Positions 33,886 to 41,540 of a stretch of DNA of 64,000 bases are shown here, one piece after another. Each line of letters opens with the position of its first letter. Position 1 is the first letter of the stretch. The notes beneath the pieces were generated by a model, which had not been told where the DNA came from, searched no databases, and worked only from the letters and a program-made list of their open reading frames with translations. The translations under genes and the position numbers were made by a program. Source of the stretch: an uncultured Desulfosarcina sp. (GTDB taxonomy: Bacteria > Desulfobacterota > Desulfobacteria > Desulfobacterales > Desulfosarcinaceae); NCBI RefSeq assembly GCF_963668215.1, contig NZ_OY764190.1, positions 6,386,001 to 6,450,000 of the forward strand, given 5' to 3'.

Positions 33886-35267
33886 CACCGCCCCATCGCA
33901 TTCTCTCCAATAACCGGGGGGCCATCGCCCTAATTTCGGTCCTGGTGTTGAGCGTTTTGATCCTGGTGTTCGCCCTGGTGCTGGACACCGGCTTTTCCTT
34001 CACCTCCAAAAGCCGCATCGAGCAGGCTGTGGAGGCGGCGGCCATGGCCGGTGCCAAAGGGCTGTGCAGCGGAAATGCCGTAGCGGCAGCCATCCAGATG
34101 GCCATTGACAATGGAATCGAGGATGCCGCCGATGAAGACGTGCTGACCGTGGTTCCGGGCTTCTACGATGAGAACGACAGCTATGAAGATTTCCCGATCT
34201 ATCGCAACTTCGCCGTTGATCCGGACAGCAGCACCCTGGAAAACGAAGCTGTGGACCGGCTCAGCGGCGCCGGCCTGCATTATGACAACGCGGTCCTGGT
34301 GATCTGCAATAAGCGGATCGACAGTTTGTCCGGAGGCCTTTTGGGGCAGGGCAGTACCACGGTGTCGGCCGCGGCCGTCGCTTTTCTGTCCCGCAAGGAT
34401 CTCCTTACGCTGGACGGCGACATTACGGTCGATCGCCGGTTTCGTAGCGGTTACCCTCTTTTTCGGGATACCATCATTCATGCCAACGGCGATATTTCTT
34501 TTAACGGGGGCGAAACCTTAGAAGGGGAAACGGTCGTTACGGCCACCGGGCAGATCGAGAACTGCCCCGGCGCCTGTTACGCGAGAATGCCGAAAGTCGC
34601 GGTGCCCCCACTGGAGGTGGTCGTAGAAGAACGGCGTCAACTCGCCGAGGAGGCGGGAACCCTGGTGGAGGGGGCCCATTGGCCGGATGACTACGAATGG
34701 CACGAGGCGCCTTTTGGCTGGTGTAGAAATCGGTGGGGTGTGATCACTATCGCCTTTACTCCCGGTGATCACAATGGAGCGGTGTATTTCCTGGCTGCCG
34801 AAGATGAGAGCGGGGCCGGTACCCCGGTAACATCTGTTACCGTCCACCCCCCCCCGGACGACGACCTTGACCGGGCCGCCTGGAATTTTACACTGGCCAC
34901 CGACGTTTCTGCACTCAATTTCAAATCTCCAAGGCAATTATATGACAACCCCATAATTCTGGGAGAGACAGCAGAAAAAACAGTCCATTTTTACTCGACC
35001 GAAACAATTTTGTTCAATCCGATATATCTGCACTACCAGGCTTATAACTATCTTTTTAAGGGCATTGTCTTTCGCTGCAAACGTTTCGAACATGTTTGGT
35101 ACAGTCGGAGTTCCGATGAAAGCCGTTTCCAGAAAATTCGGGTCATTGCTGAGGAGGTTTCTTTTACAGGACGGTATGCATCAGATCCTTTATTAGACGG
35201 GCTCTTCGGCCCGCCCTGCACACCCCGCCTTGTCCACCTGGCATATCCCAAGCTTACCGATAGCTGA
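33882..35267 (+). CDS. TadG-like pilus/secreted protein
   Basis: A 461-residue protein. The GTG at 33882 overlaps the upstream TGA; an earlier in-frame extension would run inside the previous gene and is rejected. The N-terminus has NRGAIALISVLVLSVLILVF, a prepilin-like hydrophobic segment of the TadE/TadG/TadF class. SRIEQAVEAAAMAGAKGLC, the usual TadG continuation, follows. The remaining 380 residues are beta-rich and unrecognised, in place of the von Willebrand factor A domain of some TadG proteins. It probably sits at the pilus tip or base. Last gene of the Tad operon. Confidence 0.75.
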   Translation: MTPPHRILSNNRGAIALISVLVLSVLILVFALVLDTGFSFTSKSRIEQAVEAAAMAGAKGLCSGNAVAAAIQMAIDNGIEDAADEDVLTVVPGFYDENDSYEDFPIYRNFAVDPDSSTLENEAVDRLSGAGLHYDNAVLVICNKRIDSLSGGLLGQGSTTVSAAAVAFLSRKDLLTLDGDITVDRRFRSGYPLFRDTIIHANGDISFNGGETLEGETVVTATGQIENCPGACYARMPKVAVPPLEVVVEERRQLAEEAGTLVEGAHWPDDYEWHEAPFGWCRNRWGVITIAFTPGDHNGAVYFLAAEDESGAGTPVTSVTVHPPPDDDLDRAAWNFTLATDVSALNFKSPRQLYDNPIILGETAEKTVHFYSTETILFNPIYLHYQAYNYLFKGIVFRCKRFEHVWYSRSSDESRFQKIRVIAEEVSFTGRYASDPLLDGLFGPPCTPRLVHLAYPKLTDS

Positions 35268-35392
35268 TTAGCTGTTGGCTATCCAACCGTTACGCTTTTT
35301 TTTCACCTTTCAGCTTCGCTCCTTGAGCGTTGAGCTTAATTGTTTGTCACCCATCGGCTATTTTCTTTGCGCCTTCGCGTCTTTGCTTGAGA
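35268..35392 (+). repeat. word arrays between convergent genes
   Basis: Gap between the Tad operon and the reverse-strand operon. It holds AGCTGATTAGCTGTTGGCTA, CACCTTTCAGCTTCGCTCC with TTGAGCGTTGAGC, and CTTTGCGCCTTCGCGTCTTT with GCTTGAG. These belong to three word families found in other gaps. No classical terminator hairpin is seen. Confidence 0.65.
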
Positions 35393-36496
35393 CTAATTTT
35401 CTTTCCGAAACGATTCCTTCACGGTCAGAATCACCGGAACACGCAGTTCGGGATGCAAGGGATGATCGGTCCTAATTTTAAGGACTGCCGAGTACTCCTT
35501 AGCGGACAGTCGATCAATCCTTGCGGTGATGTCGGCGCGATACAACCGCCCGCTTTCGATGCTGTTTACCCGGATTTCAAAACCATCCGGCAAATCCGTT
35601 ACCTCGGCCTTCTCGATGGTTAAACTCCCTTCCTGGTTCAATCGCACGAAGACGTTGGCCTTCGGGTTGTCGCCCTCTTGTCGGCTGTTTGGAGCCTCCG
35701 ATCGTGTAGCAGGCTCCCGTTTCGTAACCGTGCCGAAATCGATCCGCTTCGGCACCACCTGCACCGCGGGTAAGGAACGCGCCATGACGGGTACGGTCAG
35801 AAACGGCTTTTTGGGGTAATTGGTGCGGAATCGGATGCGGCCGCGGACCACTCCGGCGGTTTCGCGCCGGGATTGTACCGTCAAGCAATATTCCCCGGGA
35901 GCCCCGGCAGGCTTGTAATCGTAGGCAATGTCCGGCGGCAGGTCCGATTCCGGGGTCGAAAGCTGCAGCGGCAATTCCAGGTTGCCGTGGATGCGGATCT
36001 CGCCCCGCATCTGGCAGCCAACGACGCCGCTTACGTCCACCCGGTCCGGGGTCGTCTGGATCTGGGGGGTGACCCGCAGGTCAACGGCAATCCGATGGAC
36101 GTTCGGCTTGTTTTCGTTGGTCAACAGGGTGACGCCCCGCAACGGCCGGGGGCCCGCGCCCAATGTCTTGAGTTCCAGTTCGACGCCTCCCTCGGCGCCT
36201 GGGACGATCTTGCGGTCGGCATGAATAACTCGCGAGCCTTTCCAAATGCGCATCCGCACGATCTCGAGAGGCGCCGTACCGTGATTGGCCAACCGGACTG
36301 TATGCCGCACCGGCTCGCCCTCAAGAACCGGCCCGATCCGGGCACCCTGGTTGACGATGACCAGAAGCGGCACCTTTTTGGATGGTTTTTCACCCTTGTC
36401 CGCGGCCGGCGCTACCGAAACGGCTGCCAGCAGCAGGAATATGCAGGCAACCGTCTGCAGCCGGGTGGGAATGGTAGAAATTCTTTTCTCGATCAT
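35393..36496 (-). CDS. secreted DUF1573-like (ASPM/SPD-2/hydin-type) protein
   Basis: A 367-residue protein with a signal peptide (TVACIFLLLAAVSVAPAADK). Three to four immunoglobulin-like beta domains follow. The first has the pattern of DUF1573 proteins (GEPVRHTVRLANHGTAPLEI). Later stretches IRFRTNYPKKPFLTVPVMA and LKIRTDHPLHPELRVPVILT close successive domains in the same way. The ATG at 36496 is chosen since it lies just after the upstream stop; an earlier ATG would overlap that gene. It ends the five-gene reverse-strand operon. Role unknown; likely periplasmic or surface. Confidence 0.75.
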   Translation of the reverse strand: MIEKRISTIPTRLQTVACIFLLLAAVSVAPAADKGEKPSKKVPLLVIVNQGARIGPVLEGEPVRHTVRLANHGTAPLEIVRMRIWKGSRVIHADRKIVPGAEGGVELELKTLGAGPRPLRGVTLLTNENKPNVHRIAVDLRVTPQIQTTPDRVDVSGVVGCQMRGEIRIHGNLELPLQLSTPESDLPPDIAYDYKPAGAPGEYCLTVQSRRETAGVVRGRIRFRTNYPKKPFLTVPVMARSLPAVQVVPKRIDFGTVTKREPATRSEAPNSRQEGDNPKANVFVRLNQEGSLTIEKAEVTDLPDGFEIRVNSIESGRLYRADITARIDRLSAKEYSAVLKIRTDHPLHPELRVPVILTVKESFRKEN

Positions 36497-36509
36497 ATTT
36501 CTGCCGGGC

Positions 36510-37304
36510 CTATTCGAAGGTTTCCCGAATCCAGGGCTGTCCACCGACCCATACCATGACGGTCACTTCCCCATCGAACCCGGTGTTGGACCGATAAAGA
36601 TCGGCGGTCTGGGCCATGATTTCCAGGTGCTCGCCAGAGTTGGCGGCATTGATCCGAATCCAGATCTCGCCATCCTTAAGCCCGCGGTCGTCCAGCAGAA
36701 CCTCCTGCTCGTCATCGGACGCCTCACTTTCCTCACTTGTTTCGCTTGTATCGCTGGCATTGCCGGCAATCGAGGCTTGGTAGGCTCTTTTGGCGGCAGC
36801 AATGGGATTATACGCCCGAATCCCGATCAGAGGCAGGCTTTCGCGAGCTTCCTCCATGAACATCCGGGTTTTCTGATAGTAAAGTTCCTGTTCGGCCGTG
36901 GCAACGAATTCTTCCACCGATGGGTTCTCCTCGGATTGCATTACGACGGTATCCTCTTCCGGGGACGTCGCAAGCGCAGGCGGAGACGAGGCTACTTTGT
37001 CGTTTTCGCTCGACGGTCGGAGGTCTGGATATGCATCACTGGCAGCCGATAGTTTTTCATTGACCATGTTCCCGGATTGCTTTTCCGAAAAATGAGGGGT
37101 GTCAGGCTGTATGTCCGGCCACAGCCAAACCGAAGCGGCAAGAATCGCCAGTCCGAATATGCCGACTAACAGCCACAAGTAACTACCTTTTTTTTTAACA
37201 GGTATCGTTTTCCAGTTGAAACTGGCGGGTTCAAGATCGTGGGACCTGTTATTCCCGCCCCGGGTTTTCTCGTTCCCGACATCGGAGTTAGGATGAAGGG
37301 TCAT
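36510..37304 (-). CDS. membrane-anchored protein with C-terminal WIR/VWVG domain (B)
   Basis: A 264-residue protein. The start at 37304 is decided by a perfect AGGAGGTGACC. About 55 polar residues are followed by one membrane helix (LWLLVGIFGLAILAASVWLW) and a long acidic, low-complexity stalk (DTSETSEESEASDDEQE). A C-terminal domain of about 60 residues has DGEIWIRINAAN, AQTADLYRS and VMVWVGGQPWIRETF. The same domain ends the protein at 39613-40284. The family is unknown to me. The start overlaps the end of the spermidine-synthase-like gene by 17 bp. Confidence 0.72.
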   Translation of the reverse strand: MTLHPNSDVGNEKTRGGNNRSHDLEPASFNWKTIPVKKKGSYLWLLVGIFGLAILAASVWLWPDIQPDTPHFSEKQSGNMVNEKLSAASDAYPDLRPSSENDKVASSPPALATSPEEDTVVMQSEENPSVEEFVATAEQELYYQKTRMFMEEARESLPLIGIRAYNPIAAAKRAYQASIAGNASDTSETSEESEASDDEQEVLLDDRGLKDGEIWIRINAANSGEHLEIMAQTADLYRSNTGFDGEVTVMVWVGGQPWIRETFE

Positions 37305-39609
37305 GGTCACCTCCTGATGTGTTGCTGAATAGAACGATTTTTTCCCGGCATCCGGCCAGCTGCCGAAGATTGGCGACATGCCATTTCAGGCGGTCGAATC
37401 CGCTGACCGAAAGGGGAAAGAATTGATTGTGGGGTCTGTCGTCGGTATTGACCCGGTCCTCGCTGTCAAGCACCCGGCCCAACCCTTTCTTGGTAGCCAG
37501 GAAACAGTTCATGACGGCATACGGGTTGTCCAGGCCGACAGGGCTCAGAAACGGTCGCAGGTCGGCGCGATTCATGACTGCCGCCAACCGACCGGGAATC
37601 AGCCGCAGCGGCTGCCGTCCGGCCAATATCAGGCAGTAGGCGTTATCGACCACCCAAACGCTGAGATCCGGAAAAACATCCGCAGCCGTGTTGAGAATCG
37701 TGCGGAACTGCCGCGGCGCCAGTCCATGCAGGGGTAGCCACTGGCAAAACGCGCCCCCGTCAGATAGACGATCTTTGCACAACCGATAGAATTCGCGGGT
37801 GAACAAAATCCAACTGTCGTAGCTGTGGGGATGGGTGGCATCGGTGATGATGGCCGCGTAGCGCCCTCGGGACCGGGCCAGGTAGTGTCGGCCGTCATCG
37901 ATGGCGAGGGCCAGGTTGTCGGCGGCCAGCACGTTATGATTGTCCTTGCGAAAAATATGCGCGATTTTGCGGCAGGTTTCGTTGAGTTCCACGCAGGTCA
38001 CCCGGGGGTAAAGGTGGACCGCCAGGCCGGCACTGATTCCGGCGCCGAAAGTAATCATCAGGGCCTCGCCCGGATCGGGTTGTACAAGGTAGGGAAGCAG
38101 GGCCATGAGCCGGAAAGTGCGCAGGGCCGGACGGTCGTTGATCACCTCGGGGATGCCGTTGAGATACAGGATCAGGTTTCCGTTTGGGTTGCGGGTGATC
38201 GCAGTCGTGGCCACCCGTCCTTCGTTGAAATAAACCGGCTGTTCGGCAACGGCCGCCTCCGCGTAACGCTGCCTGACCAGGTGATCCGGCATCATAACAA
38301 TCCCAACGGCAATGACCGCCAGGCCGGCGATCCCCGTGGCCAGGCGCATCGTCATCGTTTTTCGGCCGCCGGCCAAAAGCGCGGTACCGAAGGCTACCTG
38401 TAGCCCGAACAGCAAAAGACTGCTCCACCGGCAGCCTAAAAAGGGGATCATGATAAAACCGGCCAAAAGGGCGCCCAATACCGAACCCGCGCCATTGGCG
38501 GCATAAACGCTGCCCAGGGCGCGTCCGACCCCGGCCCCATATCGGTGGATCAGGTCGACGGCCAGCGGCACGAGGCTGCCGCTTAGGACCATGGGGACCA
38601 ATACGAGGAAAAAAGGCCGGGTCAACAGAAAGGAAAGGTAGGAAATCTCTCCCGGCCGTTGTGGCAGGTAAAATATCATGGGAGCAAAAAAACATGTGAC
38701 GCCGCACAGAATCTGAATCCCCCCAAACAGGGGCAGCGAAGGCCATCTGCGGCGCAGCGCCGGGGCGACCAACAGGCTGCCGACCCCGATTCCGGCCAGG
38801 AATCCGGCCAAGATCAACGAAAACGCATAGACCGAATTTTGCAGGATCAGGGCCAACAAGCGGGTCCACACCAGTTCATAGGCCAACGAACAGAAACCCG
38901 CCACACCGGCGCCCAAGGCGATCAGCCACGGTCTAAAGGCAGTTGACCGGCCAACCGGCTTTTGGCCTCCAATGGGCGATAGAGGCCGAAACGGTTCGGA
39001 TTGTTCCTTGGGAACCTTGTTTTTACCCGATGCCGCAATAACCGCCGCCAAAGCCAGGCCGAGGCTGATGGTGCCGGCCAGGAAAAGGGAATGCCGGCTG
39101 CCCAACTCGCGAACTAAAAAAAAACCGGCGGCCAGCACCCCGGCCGTTCCTCCCAGCGTATTGAAGCCGTAAATCAGGGCCGCATCCCTTCCGGTGTGCC
39201 TGCGATCGGCAATACAAATCGACCCGACAACCGGAAACGTAGCCCCCATGAGCAGACTGGGCGGCAGCAGCAGCAATCCGTGGAAGGCTGACCGTAAGAT
39301 GCCGGAGCCGGGCAAATTCAATGATAACAGGAACAGATTGAAAAAGGGAAACAGGAAGGCCCAAAGACCGATACCGGCCTCCAGACCGGCGTAGGTTCGC
39401 CAGCGTCTCCTTGTTGTCGAGCCGCCGGGAAGCCGCCCGCCAATATATCCGCCCAGGGCCAGGCCGCCCATGAAGACACCGGTGACCATACCGGCGGCGC
39501 AAACGGTGTTTCCGATCACCGGCACCAGCATGCGGGTCCACACCACCTCGCAAACCAGGGCGGAGAAACCGGAAAAAAAGCAGACCAGCAGGATTAAGGC
39601 GCGCGCCAT
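37288..39609 (-). CDS. spermidine-synthase-like protein fused to a polytopic membrane domain
   Basis: A 773-residue protein. The N-terminal 420 residues hold about 12 membrane segments of the kind found in fused 'spermidine synthase' membrane proteins (FFSGFSALVCEVVWTRMLVP is the first, with a second copy AGFCSLAYELVWTRLLALIL near residue 235). The C-terminal 330 residues are a class I methyltransferase-like/polyamine synthase fold: MITFGAGISAGLAVHLYPRV, VTCVELNETCRKIA, LAIDDGRHYLARS, YAAIITDATHPHSYDS and LSDGGAFCQWLPLHG. The aspartate of the polyamine-site loop is present. True polyamine synthesis is uncertain; many such fusions have unknown substrates. It lies between two paralogous anchored proteins. 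Confidence 0.85.
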   Translation of the reverse strand: MARALILLVCFFSGFSALVCEVVWTRMLVPVIGNTVCAAGMVTGVFMGGLALGGYIGGRLPGGSTTRRRWRTYAGLEAGIGLWAFLFPFFNLFLLSLNLPGSGILRSAFHGLLLLPPSLLMGATFPVVGSICIADRRHTGRDAALIYGFNTLGGTAGVLAAGFFLVRELGSRHSLFLAGTISLGLALAAVIAASGKNKVPKEQSEPFRPLSPIGGQKPVGRSTAFRPWLIALGAGVAGFCSLAYELVWTRLLALILQNSVYAFSLILAGFLAGIGVGSLLVAPALRRRWPSLPLFGGIQILCGVTCFFAPMIFYLPQRPGEISYLSFLLTRPFFLVLVPMVLSGSLVPLAVDLIHRYGAGVGRALGSVYAANGAGSVLGALLAGFIMIPFLGCRWSSLLLFGLQVAFGTALLAGGRKTMTMRLATGIAGLAVIAVGIVMMPDHLVRQRYAEAAVAEQPVYFNEGRVATTAITRNPNGNLILYLNGIPEVINDRPALRTFRLMALLPYLVQPDPGEALMITFGAGISAGLAVHLYPRVTCVELNETCRKIAHIFRKDNHNVLAADNLALAIDDGRHYLARSRGRYAAIITDATHPHSYDSWILFTREFYRLCKDRLSDGGAFCQWLPLHGLAPRQFRTILNTAADVFPDLSVWVVDNAYCLILAGRQPLRLIPGRLAAVMNRADLRPFLSPVGLDNPYAVMNCFLATKKGLGRVLDSEDRVNTDDRPHNQFFPLSVSGFDRLKWHVANLRQLAGCREKIVLFSNTSGGDHDPSS

Positions 39610-39612
39610 GGA

Positions 39613-40284
39613 TCAGAATATCGGATGACCGTTAAACGTGTTCACGGCCCTCGCGCGGTTGCCGACCCACACCACGATTTTGAGGGGATCGATCCCATCG
39701 CCATAGAGTTCGGCCGCCTTGGCCGACAATTCTTCCACGGACAGGCCTTCGGCCTCGGCGGGATCGAGCCGGATCCACACCTCTCCGTTGGGAGTGCGAC
39801 GGGCATCTTGAACCGGATATTCCTCCTTGAGCCTTAAAGTCGCCTCCGGGGGAAGCGCAAGGGCATCATCGAGCGATGTTTCCGGTTCCGGCTCTCGGGG
39901 AGGCGTCGCCGCAACAGCTTGGTCCAACTCATCCACGGAATGCCCCCGGTCTACCAAAAACTGCCTGAAGTCCCGAATAAGTTCGCTTTTCAGCCGTGGA
40001 TCTCCGCGTTTGGATGGCTTGCGGTCGGCCGTGGCCGGAAGCGGCGAAGCCATGTGGGGATTGCTCCCATCCGGGACCGGTGGGGTCAAATCGGCATCGG
40101 CGGTAGCAATTGCTGCATGGGATGCCGAACGCAAAGAGGATTCGGGGACACAGTCATTAACCGCTGTTTTCTCTGGCAGTAACAGAATCAACGAATAAGC
40201 TATGCCCACGACCACAACCAGGGCGACCGCGCCAACGCCGATACCGGCCAACCAGCATATCGTTCTTAGGATTTTATTTCCCAT
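39613..40284 (-). CDS. membrane-anchored protein with C-terminal WIR/VWVG domain (A)
   Basis: A 223-residue protein with one N-terminal membrane helix (LAGIGVGAVALVVVVGIAYS), a proline- and charge-rich stalk and a small helical segment (SELIRDFRQFLVDRGHSVDE). The C-terminal domain has NGEVWIRLDPAEAEGL, AKAAELYGDG and KIVVWVGNRARAVNTF. This tail aligns with that of 36510-37304, so the two flank the spermidine-synthase-like gene as paralogues. The start overlaps the foldase gene by 11 bp. Function unknown; probably faces the periplasm. Confidence 0.72.
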   Translation of the reverse strand: MGNKILRTICWLAGIGVGAVALVVVVGIAYSLILLLPEKTAVNDCVPESSLRSASHAAIATADADLTPPVPDGSNPHMASPLPATADRKPSKRGDPRLKSELIRDFRQFLVDRGHSVDELDQAVAATPPREPEPETSLDDALALPPEATLRLKEEYPVQDARRTPNGEVWIRLDPAEAEGLSVEELSAKAAELYGDGIDPLKIVVWVGNRARAVNTFNGHPIF

Positions 40285-41224
40285 CGGCTTTCTTTTTCGA
40301 ACCCACCGAATCGCTCACATAGACGTTGTATTTCCGCTCCAGCAGCAGGCGGTCTTTTTTTGCGGCTGACATTTTTTTCTCGCGCAGCAGATGGGACCGT
40401 ATATCCCCCCTGACGGACTCCAGGGTCTTTACACCGGCTGGCTGGTGCTCCAGGGTCTGCAGGATATGGTACCCCACCGAACTTCTCACCGGCTGGCCGA
40501 TCTCGCCGTCCTTCAGGGAAAAGGCCGCATCGGAAATGGGTTTGGCCTTGCCCTTGCGGTCGAAAAATCCCAGATCCCCCCCCTTGTTCCTGGTGCCGGT
40601 GTCCTCCGAAAGCATTTTTGCCAACTGTGCGAAATCCTCGCCGGCGGCAAGGCGCCGGCGGATTTCAAGAGCCTTGGCTTCCACCGTTTGCACCACCGAG
40701 GCAGTCGCCTGCCGATCGACACGCAGCAGGATGTGACGGGCATGGACCGTCTCGGGCTGTTTCCACTGGCTTTTATGCGCTTTGTAGTAATCGGCCACCT
40801 CGGCCTCGGAGACCTGCACGCCGGGCAGCAGATGCCGGTACACATAGAGATTGGCCAGCATCTTGTCCAATGTCTCCTGGATCAGCATCTGAACCTGCGG
40901 GTCTTTGTCCAGATTCAGGCAGCGGGCCTCCTCGGCAAACAGGGTCTGCTCCACCAACTGATCGACAAGGGTCGCGATCTCTGTATCGGAAGGCTTTCGG
41001 CGCCGTTTTTGCGCCATCTTACTGACGCGCAGATCTATTTCCTGCCGGGTGATCGTGCGGTCGCCGATACGGGCCAGGACATCGTCGTCCGCCGGTTTCG
41101 CCGCCGGAGAATCCGCCGCCTCGGCAGAAAGGCAACCGCCTGCGCTCCACATCATCGTCAACCCCAAGCCAACCGATATCAGCACAGGCAATACAACCAA
41201 CCACCTGCTATGGAAAATCTTCAC
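40274..41224 (-). CDS. PpiC-type peptidyl-prolyl isomerase/foldase
   Basis: A 316-residue secreted foldase. The GTG at 41224 has AAGGA 9 bp upstream; the earlier ATG at 41263 has none. The signal peptide ends near GLTMMWSAGGCLSAEA and may be a lipoprotein signal (cysteine after SAGG). A SurA-like helical part (VLARIGDRTITRQEIDLRVS) is followed by a parvulin domain (VHARHILLRVDRQ, GGDLGFFDRKGKAKP, GEIGQPVRSSVGYHILQ). Foldases of this kind (EpsD-like) often accompany exosortase loci. First gene of the reverse-strand operon reaching 35393. Confidence 0.87.
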   Translation of the reverse strand: MKIFHSRWLVVLPVLISVGLGLTMMWSAGGCLSAEAADSPAAKPADDDVLARIGDRTITRQEIDLRVSKMAQKRRRKPSDTEIATLVDQLVEQTLFAEEARCLNLDKDPQVQMLIQETLDKMLANLYVYRHLLPGVQVSEAEVADYYKAHKSQWKQPETVHARHILLRVDRQATASVVQTVEAKALEIRRRLAAGEDFAQLAKMLSEDTGTRNKGGDLGFFDRKGKAKPISDAAFSLKDGEIGQPVRSSVGYHILQTLEHQPAGVKTLESVRGDIRSHLLREKKMSAAKKDRLLLERKYNVYVSDSVGSKKKADGK

Positions 41225-41263
41225 GAGTTTGTTTCCTTCGATTTCCGGTCCACGAGGATACAA

Positions 41264-41540
41264 TTGTAAGCGATCAGCCGAATCAAAATTTTATTTAAAT
41301 AAGATTTCGATCAATAAATTTCATGCACTTTCTTGCGCAATAATAGCATTTTTTCATAAACTCTTATTTTCGTTTCTTTCCCCTACAAGCCTATGCGTGA
41401 TCCGAATCGCTATTGATGTTTTAAAATTGCCTGTGAGCGATGAACAATCAGCTATGTTCTTTCTTCTTTCCTATTTCACCTTTGAGCCTTGAGCTTTAAG
41501 CTTTCCTCTTCCCCCGTTCACTGATCACCGTTCACCGCCT
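41264..41540. other. intergenic region with word repeats, no gene
   Basis: 277 bp between two reverse-strand genes. The left part is AT-rich (41280-41390), where promoter elements of the foldase operon would be expected, but I cannot fix a -35/-10 pair. The right part has CGTGATCCGAATCGCTATTG, CACCTTTGAGCCTTGAGC and TTCACTGATCACCGTTCACC words of families seen elsewhere. Confidence 0.5.
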
